This document shows, one piece after another, positions 1 to 12,376 of a DNA stretch of 64,000 nt. The stretch's first letter is position 1, and each line of letters opens with the position of its first letter. Location of the stretch: the NCBI RefSeq assembly GCF_042477335.2, contig NC_091255.1:16160501-16224500 (forward strand), given 5' to 3'. Source of the stretch: Ovis canadensis. Lineage: Eukaryota; Chordata; Mammalia; Artiodactyla; Bovidae. The notes under the pieces are model-generated. The model did no database searches. It was not told where the DNA came from and saw only the letters and a program-made list of their open reading frames with translations. The translations under genes were made by a program, and so were the position numbers.

Positions 1-2703
1 CTTGGGAGAAACCCCACCCAGTGCCAAGTGGTTCACAGTCTTGGACCTCAAAGATGCTTTTTTTTTTTTTGCATACCATTGGCTAAAGAATCCCAATATC
101 TTTTTGCCTTTGAGTGGAAGGCCCCAGGAGAAAAACACCAACAGATGACTTGGACACTATTACCTCAGGGATTCAGAGATAGCTCCCACCTGTTTGGATA
201 GGCCCTTAGCCGGGATCTCCTAGAACTGGACATAGATGACCTACTAATCTGCTCTCCAGATGAGAAAAGTGCCTAACAACATGCAATTCAGGTTCTAAAC
301 TTCTTGGCAGAAAGGGGGTATAAAGTCTCCCGTGCTAAGGCACAGATGGTCGAGACAAAGGTCACTTACCTGGGAGTTCAGATTACACACGGGTCCAGGA
401 GGCTGTCCTCTGATCGGGTACAAGAAATCCTCCAGTTGTCCTCCCCCACAACTCAAAAACAATTGCGAGCTTTCCTGGGGCTAACTGGGTAGTGTAGAAT
501 CTGGATACCCAACTATAGTCTAATTGCCCAGCCCTTATATGAAAGCTTAAAGGGACAGGATGATTCAATCCCACTGATGTGGGGAACTCCTCCAAAGAAG
601 GCAGAGGCTACACTAAAACAGGCCTTAACTCAGGCACCTGCCTTGAGGTTGCCAGACCCAGAAAAAGCATTCCAACTTTACGTCCATGAAAGAGAGGGAG
701 TAGCCTTGGGAGTGTTAACTCAAAAGTTGGGATCTGAGTCCAGCCTGTAGTTTACTTATCCAAGAGGCTCAATCCAATGACCCGAGGCTGGCCACCCCCT
801 GCCTTCGAAATATTGCGGCTATTGCAATCATGATAGAATATGCTTTAACTCTCCTTTGGGGGCAAACTAACTATTTTTACCAGCCACCAAGTGAAACAAT
901 GCCTAAATGGGAGAAGCCATTTATGGATGTCTGATCAAAGAATCCTTAGATATCAAGTAATGCTGATGGAAAACCCAGGCCTCAGTATATCCCCTTGTGA
1001 GGTTCTTAACCCAGCCACCCTCCTGCCTACCCCCAAGGGCTCTCTCCCCTTTCACTGTTGCCTAGAAATCTTGGACCACTGGACAAAACCCCGAGAGGGA
1101 TTGTCAGAAGATCCTCTGACCAATCCTGAGGAAATCTGGTACACTGATGGAAGCAGCTTTGTCTTGGATGGAAAAAGAAGAGCCGGGTATGCAGTAGTCT
1201 CCAATTTTGAGACCATAGAGGCTAAGCCTCTGCCACCAGGTACTTCAGCCCAATTAGCTGAGCTCATAGCCCTGACTCAAGCTTTAGAGCTGGGAAAAGG
1301 AAAAAGAATAGCCATTTACACTGACTCCAAGTATGCCTTTCTGGTGCTACATACACATGCAGCTATCTGAAACTAAAGGGGCCGCTTGACCACCGAAGAG
1401 TCCTCAATCAAATATGGTGATCAAATTCTTCGACTCTTGGAGACAGTCCATCTGCCCACTGAGGTTTCAGTCTCCCACTGTAAAGGACACTGAAAAGGGA
1501 GCACGGAAGTGGCACGAGGGAACCAAGCAGCTGATCAGGCAGCTAAGAGAGCAGCATTACAGAACCATGACCTAATAGGGGTTGCCACCTTAGTTCCACA
1601 GACTAATTTGCTAGAAACTCCTTCCTATACTGAAGGTGAGACTCTTAAAGCCAAGAGCGAGGGCTTTCAAGATCATATGGGGTGGCTCCAAAAGGAGGGA
1701 CTCCTTTTTCTGCCTGGGAACCTCCAAAGGAAGTTGGTTAATTCCTTACATGCCACCACTCATTTAGGGCAAAAGGCCCTCCAAAGATTACTAGAAAGGT
1801 CCTTCAGAGGAACAGGCCTCCAAACAACTATCAGACAGGTGGTCTCCTCTTGTCCCACTTGCCAATTAAACAACCCCCAAGGAGCTTGAAGACCCCAGCT
1901 GGCCCAGCCCATCCAACGACGTGGGACCTACCCAGGAGAGGACTGGCAGGTGGACTTCACCCAGATGCCAGTTTCTCAAGGGTATAAATACCTATTAGTC
2001 ATGATAGATGCATTCACAGGATGGATTGAACGCTTTCCCACCCGGACTGAGAAGGCTGAGGAGGTGATATAAAAACTGCTTCATGAAATCATTCCAAGAT
2101 TTGGTCTGCCCAGGTCATTACAAAGTGACAATGGGACATCATTTACTTCCAAGGTCACCCAAGGTGTCTCTAAAGCACTGAGCATTGCTTATTATCTCCA
2201 TTGTGCCTGGAGGCCTCAATCTTCGGGAAAAGTAGAAAGAGCCGATTAATTCTTAAAATCAACGACAAAAAAGATAACCCAGGAGACCTCCCTGGGATGG
2301 AAGGAGGCTTTACCAATAGCTCTCCTCTGCACCCGCATTGCCCCTAAGGAACAGTTTGGTCTTAGCCCTTATGAGATGCTATACAGGAGATCTTTTGTTT
2401 ATGTCAATGACCTCTTCCTAGATCCAGAGGTTCAGACCTTCCAGTCTTACACCATGGCCATTGGGCAATTCCAACAGGGTATACGCTTGTGGGGTATAAA
2501 CCAGGACCCCAAAGATTCTAAGGAGTCACCACTATATGCTCCAGGGACTCAAGTCCTAATTAAAGTCTGAACAGATGGGTCCCCAGAAGCTCAACTCCAG
2601 CCCACATGGAAGGGCCCCTACCCTGTAATACTTTCTACCCCCACAGCAGTCAAGGTGCCAGGACACGACTCCTGGATTCACTACTCACGAGTCAAGCCGT
2701 AAA
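1..2703 (+). pseudogene. ERV1 (gammaretrovirus-like) pol remnant
   Basis: This is a decayed endogenous retrovirus pol gene entering from the left edge. In order I can see reverse transcriptase (about 1-700, with an I-D-D-L version of the catalytic box near 230-245), RNase H (about 1135-1370, with YTDGSS and IYTDSKYAF), the integrase zinc-binding region (about 1740-1890, with HATTHLG and CPTC), the integrase core (about 1940-2340, starting VDFTQMP) and the integrase C-terminal GPY/F-type segment (about 2600-2700). The copy is dead. Stop codons interrupt the reverse transcriptase (for example near 199 and 490), the RNase H end near 1368 and the integrase near 1887 and 2070, and a T-run at 60-70 shifts frame. 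Gag and protease lie outside the window. The class assignment rests on the domain order and on the GPY/F end, which is usual for gammaretroviral integrases. Confidence 0.85.
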
Positions 2704-2724
2704 AAAAACCAGAAGAAGACACTC

Positions 2725-2891
2725 AATACACCTGTGAGCCCCTGGGAGATCTCAGATACCAATTCAGGCTACAAATGAGTGCCGTTCTAATGAACACCCC
2801 CAAAATCAATACACCTGTGAGCCCCTGGGAGAGCTCAGATACCTATTCAGAAGTACAAATGAGTGCCATCCTAATGAACACCCACAAAATC
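2725..2891 (+). repeat. Tandem duplication (2 x about 83 bp) in the ERV
   Basis: Two adjacent copies, 2725-2807 and 2808-2891, share the same start (aatacacctgtgagcccctg) and the same end (caaaatc) with about ten differences. They lie just after the pol end, where env should begin. Confidence 0.85.
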
Positions 2892-3049
2892 TAGTTTCTG
2901 GGGGTAAGGTTTCTCAGAATAGCTCTAAAGAGCCAACACAGCTTGGTAGGGACCGTACTCCAAAACAGGCAGGAAATAAATCTTCTGATCCCCAAACAAG
3001 GAGGGACTTGAGCCATCCTGGAGCTGGGAATTTGAAATTGGCTAATGCC

Positions 3050-3185
3050 CCACTAGTCCTTGTTATACCGTATTGATGCTGCTTATGATTATTCCGTGTA
3101 TTATCAATTGTCTAACCTGTTTTGTCTCTGCCCAGGTCGACAAGCTACAACACACAGTGCCAGTTCAACAAAGATATAAAACTCC
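3050..3185 (+). pseudogene. ERV env transmembrane 3' remnant
   Basis: A short reading frame from about 3076 encodes a hydrophobic stretch followed by a basic, Gln-rich tail. This fits the membrane anchor and cytoplasmic tail at the end of a gammaretroviral envelope protein. Everything upstream of it (surface subunit and most of the transmembrane subunit) is missing: only about 350 bases separate the pol end from this piece. The element cannot encode an envelope. The identification is an inference from position and hydropathy. Confidence 0.5.
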
Positions 3186-3370
3186 AGCCGACCACGGAAA
3201 ACATCACACACCCTTAGGTGGACACCGCTATAAGGACTCTGAGGCCTGAGGCTAGCAAGAGGGGGAGGCCCAATAACCGCTCGCCGTCCCAGTTCAGCAG
3301 GAAATAAGCAGAAAGACCTCGACGCCCCTATTCCCAAAGAGTTGGGCCTCCCATCTCTTGAGGGGGAAGG

Positions 3371-3860
3371 TTAGGTAGTTAGAATAGGAAACAGGAGTCC
3401 AGAATGGAAGTGGCTAAAAGACAAGGAAGGGAAAAGCCCACAAAACTGGAACAAAGAAATGACAAAGGAAGGTCCGAGGACCAGAGTGAGGACCTCAGGA
3501 AGAACAAACAGCACCCCTGGCTAGCCAGGGGGAGGAAAAACGTATAAAAGGGGGAGCCAAAGGGCCATGGCGCCCTCTCCCGCGCGTGCTGGAGCGCTCC
3601 CCCACTCTCTTCTCTTCACGTCTTTGGGTCGGCATGTCCTCACGCCTCGAGAATGGATTATCCTGTTATTTTCTTAAAAAAAAAAAAAAATAGAGCTGTA
3701 ACACGGAGCGGTAACACTGATTTGTCTGAGAGCTATAGCACCATCTGTCCAAGACCCAGAAGCTGTGACGCGCCGAGGGCTTTAACGTCTGTCACTCCAA
3801 ATCTTTGTTGTGATGAGACAGAACCCAGGAGCATACACTCGCCTGACAATGACACCGTGT
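3371..3860 (+). mobile_element. 3' LTR of the ERV1 copy
   Basis: A purine-rich tract (3359-3370) looks like the plus-strand primer site, and the LTR begins at or just after it. A TATA box (tataaaag) is at 3543-3550, followed by a GC-rich, pyrimidine-rich initiation region. An A-run at 3676-3690 sits where the polyadenylation signal would be expected. The right edge is set by the start of BovB sequence near 3862. I did not find a clean TG...CA boundary, so both ends are approximate. Confidence 0.6.
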
Positions 3861-3861
3861 A

Positions 3862-5885
3862 AGTGACAGATTCAAGGAATTAGATCTGATAGAGTGCCTG
3901 AAGAACTCTAGACAGAGGTTCATGACCTTGTACAGGAGGCAGTGATCAAGACTGTCCCCAAGAAAAAGAAATGCAAAAAGGCAAAATGGTTGACTGAGAA
4001 GGCCTTACAAATAGCTGGGGAAAAAAGAGGAGTGAAAGGCAAAGGGGAAAAGGAAAGATATACTCATCTGAATGCAGAGTTCCAAAAACTAGCAAGGAGA
4101 GGCAAGAAAGCCTTCCTCAGTGATCAATGCAAAGAAACAGAGGAAAACAACAGAATGGGAAAGACTAGAGACCTCTTCAGGAAAACTAGAGAGACCAAGG
4201 GAACATTTCATGCAAAGATGGGCTCAATAAAGGACAGAAAATGTATGGACCTAACAGAACCAGAAGATATTAAACAGAGGTGGCAAGAATACACAGAAGA
4301 ACTATACAAAACAGATTTTCATGACCCAGATAATGACGATGGTGTGATCACTCACCTAGAGCCAGACATCCTGGAAGGCAAAGTCAAGTGGGCCTTAGGA
4401 AGCATCACTATGAACAAGGCTAGTGGAGGTAATGGAATTCCAGTTGAGCTATTTAAAACCCTAAATGATGATGTTGTTAAAATGCTGCACTCGGTATGCC
4501 AGCAAATTGGAAAACTCAGCAGTGGCCACAGGACTGGAAAAGGTCCATTTTCATTCTAGTCCCAAAGAAGGCAAATGCCAAAGAATGTTCAAACTACTGC
4601 GCAATTGTACTCATCTCACACACTAGCAAAGTAATACTCAAAATTCTCCAAGCCAGGCTTCAACAATAGGTGAACCATGAACTTTCAGATGTTCAAGCTG
4701 GATTTAGAAAAGGCAGAGGAACCAGAGATCAAATTGCCGACATCCATTGGATCATTGAAAAGGCAAGAAAATTCCAGAAAAACATCTACTTGTGCCTTAT
4801 TGATTCCACCAAAGCTTGTGACTGTGTAGATCATAAGAAACTGTGGAAAATTCTTAAAGAGATGGGAATACCAGATCACCTTACCTGCCTCTTGAGAAAT
4901 CTGTGTGCAGGTCAAGAAGAAACAGTAAGAACTGGACATGGAACAACAGACTGTTTCCAAATTGGGAAAAGAGTTCGCCAAGGCTGTATATTGTCACCCT
5001 GCTTATTTAACTCATATGCACAATACATCACATGAAATACCAAGCTGGATGAAGCCAAAGGTGGAATCAAGATTGCCAGAAGAAATATCAATAAACTCAG
5101 ATATGTAGATGACATCACCCTTATGGCAGAAAGTGAAGAGGAACTGAGGAACTTCTTGATGAAGGTGAAAGGGGAGAGTGAAAAATCTGGCTTAAAACTC
5201 AACATTCGGAAGATTAAGATCATGGCATCTGGTCGCATCACTTCATGGCAAATAGATGGGGAAACAGTGGAAACAGTGACAGACGTTATTTTCTTGAGCT
5301 GCAAAATCACTGCAGATGGTGACTGCAGCCATGAAATTAAAAGACATTTGCTCCTTGGAAGAAAAGTTATGACCAACCTAGACAGCATAATAAATAAAAT
5401 GCAGAGACATTACTTTGCCAGCAAAGGTCAGTCTAGTCAAAGCTATGGTTTTTCCAGTAGTTACGTATGGATGTGAGAGTTGGATCATAAAGAAAGCTGA
5501 GCGCAAAAGAATTGATGCTTTGGAACTCTGGTATTGGAGAAGACTCTTGAGAGTCCCCTGGATAGCAAGCAGATCCAACCAGTTCATCCTAAAGGAAATC
5601 AGTCCTGAATATTCATTGGAAGGACTGATGCTGAAGCTGAAATTCCAATACTTGGGCCACTTGATGCAAAGTACTGACTCACTGGAAAGGACCCTGATGC
5701 TGGGAAAGATTGAAGGCAGGAGGAGAAGGGGATAACAGAGGATGAGATGGTTGGATGGCATCAGGGACTCAATGGACATGAGTTTGAGCAAGCTCCAGGA
5801 GTTGGTGATGGACAGGGAAGCCTGGCGTGCTGCAGTCCATAGGGTTGCTTAGAGCCGGACACGATTGAGCGACTGAGATCAGTCA
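3862..5885 (+). mobile_element. BovB (RTE) LINE, 5'-truncated, sense
   Basis: This is a BovB reverse transcriptase region plus the 3' end. Translated blocks match the other BovB copies in the window: the region before the RT (3942-4559), the RT palm entry with [15 protein letters not shown] (4670-5035), a Y-V-D-D box near 5103 where the sister copies have YADD, and the C-terminal part (5123-5735). It ends in the BovB tail (cacgattgagcgactga). Frameshifts and stops, for example at 4556 and 5033, break the frame. It abuts the ERV LTR. No clear TSD was found. Confidence 0.9.
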
Positions 5886-6360
5886 ACAATTCAGTTAGGT
5901 TAAATACCGTTAAGAACACAGAATTGGGAATTACCTGACTTGGAAAGAAAGTGTTTACCCAGTCATTAGAATTGCTCACTTTCTCAACATCTGGGAATGC
6001 ACTACTAAGACTTAAGTGATTAATATACCACTTGCTCTTGCATTTAGAGGGTGCCTGGTCTAAGGAGTTAAGATGAAGGGTAAAAATGACAATTCCATAA
6101 AAATGAAGATATGATCAAAGACCCGTGTATTGATGACTGGTGAATAGAGAGATAAATGATTCTGAACTATTACATATAGGTTTGTTAGCAATTTAATCGT
6201 ATATATGGATATGCGTGTTACTTCTGAATATTTTTTTTGCTATAAATTCTGTAAAATACCTGCTCTAGAACTTTTTTCCACTTTTTTCAATGAAATGTAT
6301 TTCAATATATTAAGCAAAAGAAGACTTGAGTAGCCAAACAAAATTTATCGTCTCTCTGGG
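5886..6360. other. AT-rich stretch without recognised features
   Basis: No gene, exon or recognisable repeat was seen between the BovB end and the next SINE. Confidence 0.6.
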
Positions 6361-6560
6361 GCTTCCCTGGTGGCTCAGATGGTAAAGAATCTACCTGCAA
6401 TGCAGGAGACGACCTAGGTTCCATCCCTGGGTCAGATCCCCTGGAGAAGGGAATGACTACCCACTCCATTATTCTTGAAAAATCCCATGGACAGAGGAGC
6501 CTGATGGGCTACAGTCCATAGGATCGCAAAGAGTTGGACATGGCTGAGCAAATAAGCACT
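6361..6560 (+). repeat. Bov-tA type SINE
   Basis: It starts with the tRNA-derived head (gcttccctggtggctcagat), runs through the ccactccattattcttg block and ends in the ggacatggctgagca tail. This is the common ruminant SINE architecture. It is not a functional tRNA gene. Confidence 0.9.
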
Positions 6561-6617
6561 TGTAATTAATTCCAAGTTGTATTGAAACATTGCATTCCAA
6601 TTATGTTTATAAACATT

Positions 6618-7996
6618 CCACTATTTCCCTATCTATCTCCCACGAAGTGATGGGACCAGATGCCATGATCTTTGTTTTCTGAATGTTGAGCTTTAAGCCA
6701 ACTTTTTCACTCTCCTCTTTCACTTTCATCAAGAGGCTTTTTAGTTCCTCTTCACTTTCTGCCATAAGGGTGGTGTCATCTGCATCTCTGAGGTTATTGA
6801 TATTTCTCCCAGCAATCTTGATTCCAGCTTTTCTTCCAACCCAGCGTTTCTCATGATGTACTCTGCATAGAAGTTAAATAAGCAGGGTGACATTATACAG
6901 CCTTGACGTACTCCTTTTCCTATTTGGCACCAGTCTGTTGTTCCATATCCAGTTCTAACTGTTGCTTCCTGACCTGCATACAGGTTTCTCAAGAGGCAGG
7001 TCAGGTGGTCTGGTATTCCCATCTCTTTCAGAATTTTCCACAGTGTATTGTGATCCACACAGTCAAAGGCTTTGGCATAGTCAAGAAAGCAGAAATAGAT
7101 GTTTTTCTGGAACTCTCTTGCTTTCTCCATGATCCAGCAGAAGTTGGCAATTTGATCTCTGGTTCCTCTGCCTTTTCTAAAACCAGCTTAAACATCTGGA
7201 AGTTCACAGTTCATGTATTGCTGAAGCCCGGCTTGGAGAATTTTGAGCATTACTTTACTAGTGTGTGAAATGAGTGCAATTGTGCGGTAGTTTGAGCATT
7301 CTTTGGCATTGCCTTTCTTTGGGATTGGAATGAAAACTGACCTTTCCCATCACTTCATGGGAAATAGATGGGGAAACAGTGGAAACAGTGTCAGATTTTA
7401 TTTTTTGGGTTCCAAAATCACTGCAGATGGTGATTGCAGCCATAAAATCAAAAGACGCTTACTCCTTGGAAGGAAAGTTATGACCAACCTAGATAGTATA
7501 TTCAAAAGCAGAGACATTACTTTGCCGACTAAGGTCCGTCTAGTCAAGGCTATGGTTTTTCCTGTGGTTATGTATGGATATGAGAGTTGGACTGTGAAGA
7601 AATCTGAGTGCCAAAGAATTGATGCTTTTGAACTGTGGTGTTGGAGAAGACTCTTGAGAGTCCCTTGGACTGCAAGGAGATCCAACCAGTCCATTCTGAA
7701 GGAGATCAGTCCTGGGATTTCTTGGAAGGAATGATGCTAAAGCTGAAACTCCAATACTTTGGCCACCTCATGCGAAGAGTTGACTCATTGGAAAAGACTC
7801 TGACGCTGGGAGGGACTGGGGGCAGGAGGAGAAGGGGACGACAGAGGATGAGATGGCTGGATGGCATCACCAACTCGATGGGCGTGAGTTTGAGTGAACT
7901 CCTGGAGTTGGTGTTGGACAGGGTGGCCTGGCGTGCTGCGATTCACGGGGTCACAAAGAGTCGGACACGACTGAGCGACTGAACTGAACTGAACTG
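6618..7996 (+). mobile_element. BovB with inverted 5' half (twin-primed)
   Basis: The left part, 6618 to about 7344, is BovB RT sequence in antisense. The right part, about 7345-7996, is the BovB 3' end in sense, ending in (actga)n. The switch occurs at the same BovB site (around the cccatcacttcatggga block) that begins the left part, so the two halves are consecutive pieces of one element with the 5' piece flipped. The 7-base repeat AAACATT at 6611-6617 and 7997-8003 is the likely TSD. L1 twin priming produces exactly this structure. Confidence 0.8.
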
Positions 7997-8003
7997 AAAC
8001 ATT

Positions 8004-8394
8004 GATTTGATAGAATTGGAATAGTATATCAACTTCTAAGAAAGAAGAGTTACTCCCAATACAGTGAAGCTGTTTTCTCAAATTCAGGCAGTACTATCTT
8101 TCATGTATCAATGCTGTTATGTGCTTGATTTACAGCAGAATCCACTACATGTTTCCCTAAAGTTAGTCTAAGTTTAATATTCGATGCTGAAAAAAGAAAA
8201 CAAGTATAGTGTGCGCTGTTAGGCTATGCAGATAGGGTCAGGGGGGAGAAAGACACTTTTCCTTGGGGAGGAAAGAAATAAAGAGTGCACAGGCTCATTG
8301 TCAGGGAATGACTTTAGGAAGGTGTCCCAGTGAAAAAGGGAGATGAACTGAATTTTCTTAAAAGCACGCATCCTTTTAGGGGTACAACACTGAC
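8004..8394. other. No recognised features
   Basis: This is the region between the BovB and the LTR-like sequence. Nothing gene-like was recognised. Confidence 0.5.
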
Positions 8395-8823
8395 TGAAAC
8401 CGCCCATCCTGGTCAGGCACCATAGTAACCGTTTGCATGAGTTGTTTTAGGACAAAAGACCCTGGTAAAGAACATGGAGCTAACAAGCCACCACCCACCA
8501 GAAGAGATCAGGAAAGGTCAAAAAATCCTCCTCGCTGCCATCCATCTTGGCTGAGCAATACGTGCACCACCAGGAAGGGCTCTGAGTCAGAAGGATTGGT
8601 CAGAGACAACCCGGAAACCAATCCCATCACCATAAAATCTGAAACTGCGAACCACGTGGCAGAGCTGTTCTCCTGGGTTCCCTTACCCTGCTGCTCTCCA
8701 CCCACGCACTCCTTCCCAATAAAATCTCTCACTTTGTCAGCCCAAGTGTCTCCTCGGATCATTCATTTCCGAGTGTTAGATAAAGCCCAGTTTCGGGCCC
8801 TGGAAGTGGTCCCCCTTCCTGCA
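8395..8823 (+). mobile_element. ERV LTR-like sequence (probable solo LTR)
   Basis: It begins TG (tgaaaccgcccatcctggtc) and ends near CA. It contains a polyadenylation signal (aataaaatctctcactttg, near 8718) followed by a U5-like segment. There is no adjacent gag, pol or primer-binding evidence, so a solo LTR is most likely. The open frame across it (8437-8961) looks incidental. The boundaries lack a TSD. Confidence 0.5.
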
Positions 8824-9153
8824 GCATACCTACGTCTGGTTAGTGTGTTATACCCCTTAGGACACTCCTCAGGACTCCAGTCTGAAACTTTGAGGCATTT
8901 TTCAGCCATGATTTCTTTGGGTACTTTTCCAGTCTCTCTTTCTAGGACTCCAATGACTTAAATGTTAGAACTCTTGATTATAGTCCAACAGGTCTTTGTG
9001 GCTCTTTTTTTTTTTTTTTCCTCAGTTCAGATTGGGTACTTTATATTGTTCTTTTAATCCACTGATTATTTCCTCTGTCACCTCCATTCTGCTGTGGAAT
9101 CCTTCCACTGAGCTTCTTATTTTGGTAATTGTATTTTTCAGTTCTAAAATTTT
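8824..9153. repeat. Older interspersed repeat, left half
   Basis: An AT-rich fragment with a T-run at 9006-9021. It ends in ttcagttctaaaatttt, and the continuation appears at 18141 (aaaatttccttttggttttt), so the 9 kb L1 block between them was inserted into this older repeat. I could not name the family with confidence. Confidence 0.5.
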
Positions 9154-9912
9154 ATTTTAGTGACAACCTAGAGCAAATGGACAACTTTCTAGAAACATAC
9201 AGCCCACCAAAACTGAATCAAGAAGAAACAGGTGATTTGAACAGACCAGTCCCTAGAGGTGAAAGTGCATCTGTAATAATAATTTTTTTAAACTCCTAAC
9301 AAAAGTCCAGACCAGGTGGTTTCACAGGCCAATTCTACCAAACAAACAAAAAAGAACTTACGCCAATTCTTCTCAAACTTTTCCAAAAGACTGAAGAGGA
9401 GGGAATACTCTCAAAGACAGTCTGTGAAGCCACCATCAATCTGATACCAAAACTAGAAAAGATACCACCAAAAAAAGAAAATTATAGGCTAATATTTTTG
9501 ATGAATATAGATGTAAAAATTCTCAACAAAATATTAGCAAATCAAATCCAACAATTCACAAAAAAGATCATATACTATGAACAAGTGGAATTCATCCCAA
9601 ATTCACAAGGGTGGTTCAACATTTGGAAATCAATCAATGTTACACACCACATTAACAAAAGTCAAAAACTAAGTGATCATCTCAATAGATGCAGAAAAAG
9701 CATTTGACTAAATTCAACATCCATTCATGATTAAAAAAAAAACCTCTTACCAAAGTGGGACCAGAGGGAACATATCTCAACATAATAAAAACTATTTATG
9801 ACAAACCCACAACTGGTATATTACTCAGCTGTGAAAACCTAAAAACCTTCCTGCTAAAATCTGGACCGAGACTAGAATGTCCACTCTCACCACTTCTATT
9901 CAGCGTGGTATT

Positions 9913-12376
9913 TGCCGGGAGCCAGCACACGAGATCCCACCCATGACAAGGTCATGAGAAGACCTGACAAGCAAGGCAGATCAGGACTCCAGAGATTTAG
10001 AAAAGCTGCCCCGGCGCTCACCTTAAAGATGATACCTATCTTTCTGATGCTTACTATACTAGTTCAGTTCAGTTCAGTTCAGTCGCCAACTCGACTGCTC
10101 CCTAATTTCTGTGACACAGGCAGAAGGCCTTCCCTGATCTCTTTCCAAACAAAATCAACTTAAAACTTTAATCAGTATGTCTCCAGGACAGTGGCCTCCT
10201 ATAAGATTATCCGGGATGAAAAGACTATTTCAATCTAAACCCCTTTTTGCTAGCATTTTAGTTTGTTTGACAAATGTGTTAATGCTCTTGGTACTAATGC
10301 ACATGACTGTTCACAACACCTTAATCATAAACAGCATAAAGAACCTGAACACACAAAAGGCCCTAATAGGCACAGAGCACTGCGGGGGGTGAGGAAGCCC
10401 TATTCAGTTCAGTTCAGTTCAGTTCAGTCGCTCAGTCGTGTCCGACTCTTTGCGACCCCATGAATCACAGCACGCCAGGCCTCCCTGTCCATCACCAACT
10501 CCCAGAGTTCACCAGATTCACGTCCATTGAGTCGGTGATGCCATCCAGCCATCTCATCCTCTGTCGTCCCCTTCCCCTCCTGCCCGCAATCCCTCCCAGC
10601 ATCAGAGTCTTTTCCAATGAGTCAACTCTTCGCATGAGGTGGCCAAAGTACTGGAGTTTCAGCTTTAGCATCATTCCTTCCAAAGAAATCCCAGGACTGA
10701 TCTCCTTCAGAATGGACTGGTTGGATCTCCTTGCAGTCCAAGGGACTCTCAAGAGTCTTCTCCAACACCACAGTTCAAAAGCATCAGTTCTTTGGTGCTC
10801 AGCCTTCTTCACAGTCCAACTCTCACATCCATACATGACCACAGGAAAAACCATAGCCTTGACTAGACGGACCTTAGTCGGCAAAGTAATGTCTCTGCTT
10901 TTGAATATGCTATCTAGGGTGGTCATAACTTTCCTTCCAAGGAGTAAGTGACTTTTAATTTCATGGCTGCAATCACCATCTGCAGTGATTTTGGAGCCCC
11001 CAAAAATAAAGTCTGACATTGTTTCCACTGTTTCCCCATCTATTTCCCAGGAAGTGATGGGACCGGATGCCATGATCTTAGTTTTCTGAATGCTGAGCTT
11101 TAAGCCAACTTTTTCACTTTCCTCTTTCACTTTCATCAAGAGGCTTTTTAGATCCTCTTCACTTTCTGCCACAAGGGTGGTGTCATCTGCATATCTGAGG
11201 TTTTGATATTTTCCCGGCAATCTTGATTCAGCTTGTGCTTCATCCAGCCCAGCGTTTCTCATGATGTACTCTGCATAGAAGTTAAATAAGCAGGGTGACG
11301 TACTCCTTTTCCTATTTGGAACCAGTCTGTTGTTCCATGTCCAGTTCTAACTGTTGCTTCCTGACCTGCATACAGGTTTCTCAAGAGGCAGGTCAGGTGG
11401 TCTGGTATGCCCATCTCTTTCAGAATTTTCCACAGTTGATTGTGATCCACACAGTCAAAGGCTTTGGCATAGTCAAGAAATAGATGTTTTTCTGGAACTC
11501 TCTTGCTTTTTCCATGATCCAGTGGATGCTGGCAATTTGATCTCTGGTTCCTCTGCCTTTTCTAAAACCAGCTTGAACATGTGGAAGTTCACGGTTCAAG
11601 TATTGCTGAAGCCTGGCTTGGAGAATTTTGGGCATTACTTTACTAGCGTGTGAGATGAATGCAATTGCGCGGTAGTTTGAGCATTCTTTGTCATTGCCTT
11701 TCTCTGGGATTGGAACGAAGCCCTATTAGAGAACATAAAAAATATTATTCTATGAAGTTGTTACTGGATCAATGCTTGCTTGCTGTGTTTTTGCTCTTAA
11801 TGTGCTGACGTTGTACAATGAGAACTATTGTTAATATAGTTAACGAATTTAGAAGATGAGAGTTTAGCCCTAGTGTGAAAACAATAAGACAATTGTTAAT
11901 TTTAGCCAAGAGTACAAATTTAGCTGGTGACTTCTGCGAAAGAACTGATCTTTCTGTTACATTTCTACTATGTTGCAACCTGCTGTACCTTTACCCTATG
12001 TGACTGCAACTGTCTTTTGTTAACCTCAAGGCAAATGGAAAATAAAGAATAGATTCGGGAAAACAGGTTTTACATTCACCCAGCCTGCAGGAAAAGGTAA
12101 AAAATATCAATAGGCCCCAAGGCCAGAAGATAATGCACAAAAGACTCATAAACAAAGAAGTATGCAGAAAACATTCTAAGGTCAAACTGATGTAATGATA
12201 AACTAACTTTGGCTTGGTCATCCTTGACGTACAAACTCAGGGTATAAAAACTCCCTGAGAGAATAAAGTGACAGACCCTGCTTTAAACCTGAGCCTGGTC
12301 TCACTGTGCCGTCTCTCTCGCCAACGCCATCCATCCTGAGGGTATCCCTGGATCCTGCTGAGGCTGGACCCCAGCA
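9913..12376 (+). mobile_element. ERVK-type solo LTR, split by a BovB
   Basis: It starts TG (tgccgggagccagcacacga) and ends CA (ctggaccccagca). It is flanked by a 6-base duplication, GGTATT (9907-9912) and GGTGTT (12377-12382), one base different. A TATA-like box (ggtataaaaa) is near 12240 and a polyadenylation signal (gaataaagtgacag) near 12260. Without the BovB it is about 1.14 kb. The 6-base TSD and the terminal sequences fit class II (ERVK) elements. No internal retroviral genes remain. Confidence 0.8.
10405..11716 (-). mobile_element. BovB, 5'-truncated, antisense, inside the ERVK LTR
   Basis: On the minus strand it carries the BovB RT region ([34 protein letters not shown]) and ends at the left in (actga)n. 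The 11-base TSD GAAGCCCTATT is exact at 10394-10404 and 11717-11727. The reading frame is broken between 11259 and 11450. Confidence 0.95.

Noticed and set aside
2808-2891. Repeated units that might suggest a CRISPR array or satellite
   Set aside because: Only two adjacent copies exist, without spacers, inside an ERV.
6361-6440. tRNA-like sequences at the SINE heads (here and in about twenty other places)
   Set aside because: They are tRNA-derived SINE promoters with SINE bodies attached, not tRNA genes that could fold and be processed.
8437-8961. 174-codon open frame
   Set aside because: It lies across LTR-like sequence and its polyadenylation signal, with no recognisable protein motif.
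10058-10090. Very short (agttc)n tract that looks like a separate BovB tail insertion
   Set aside because: It is only about 30 bases, with no TSD and no BovB body. It could be a simple repeat in the LTR.
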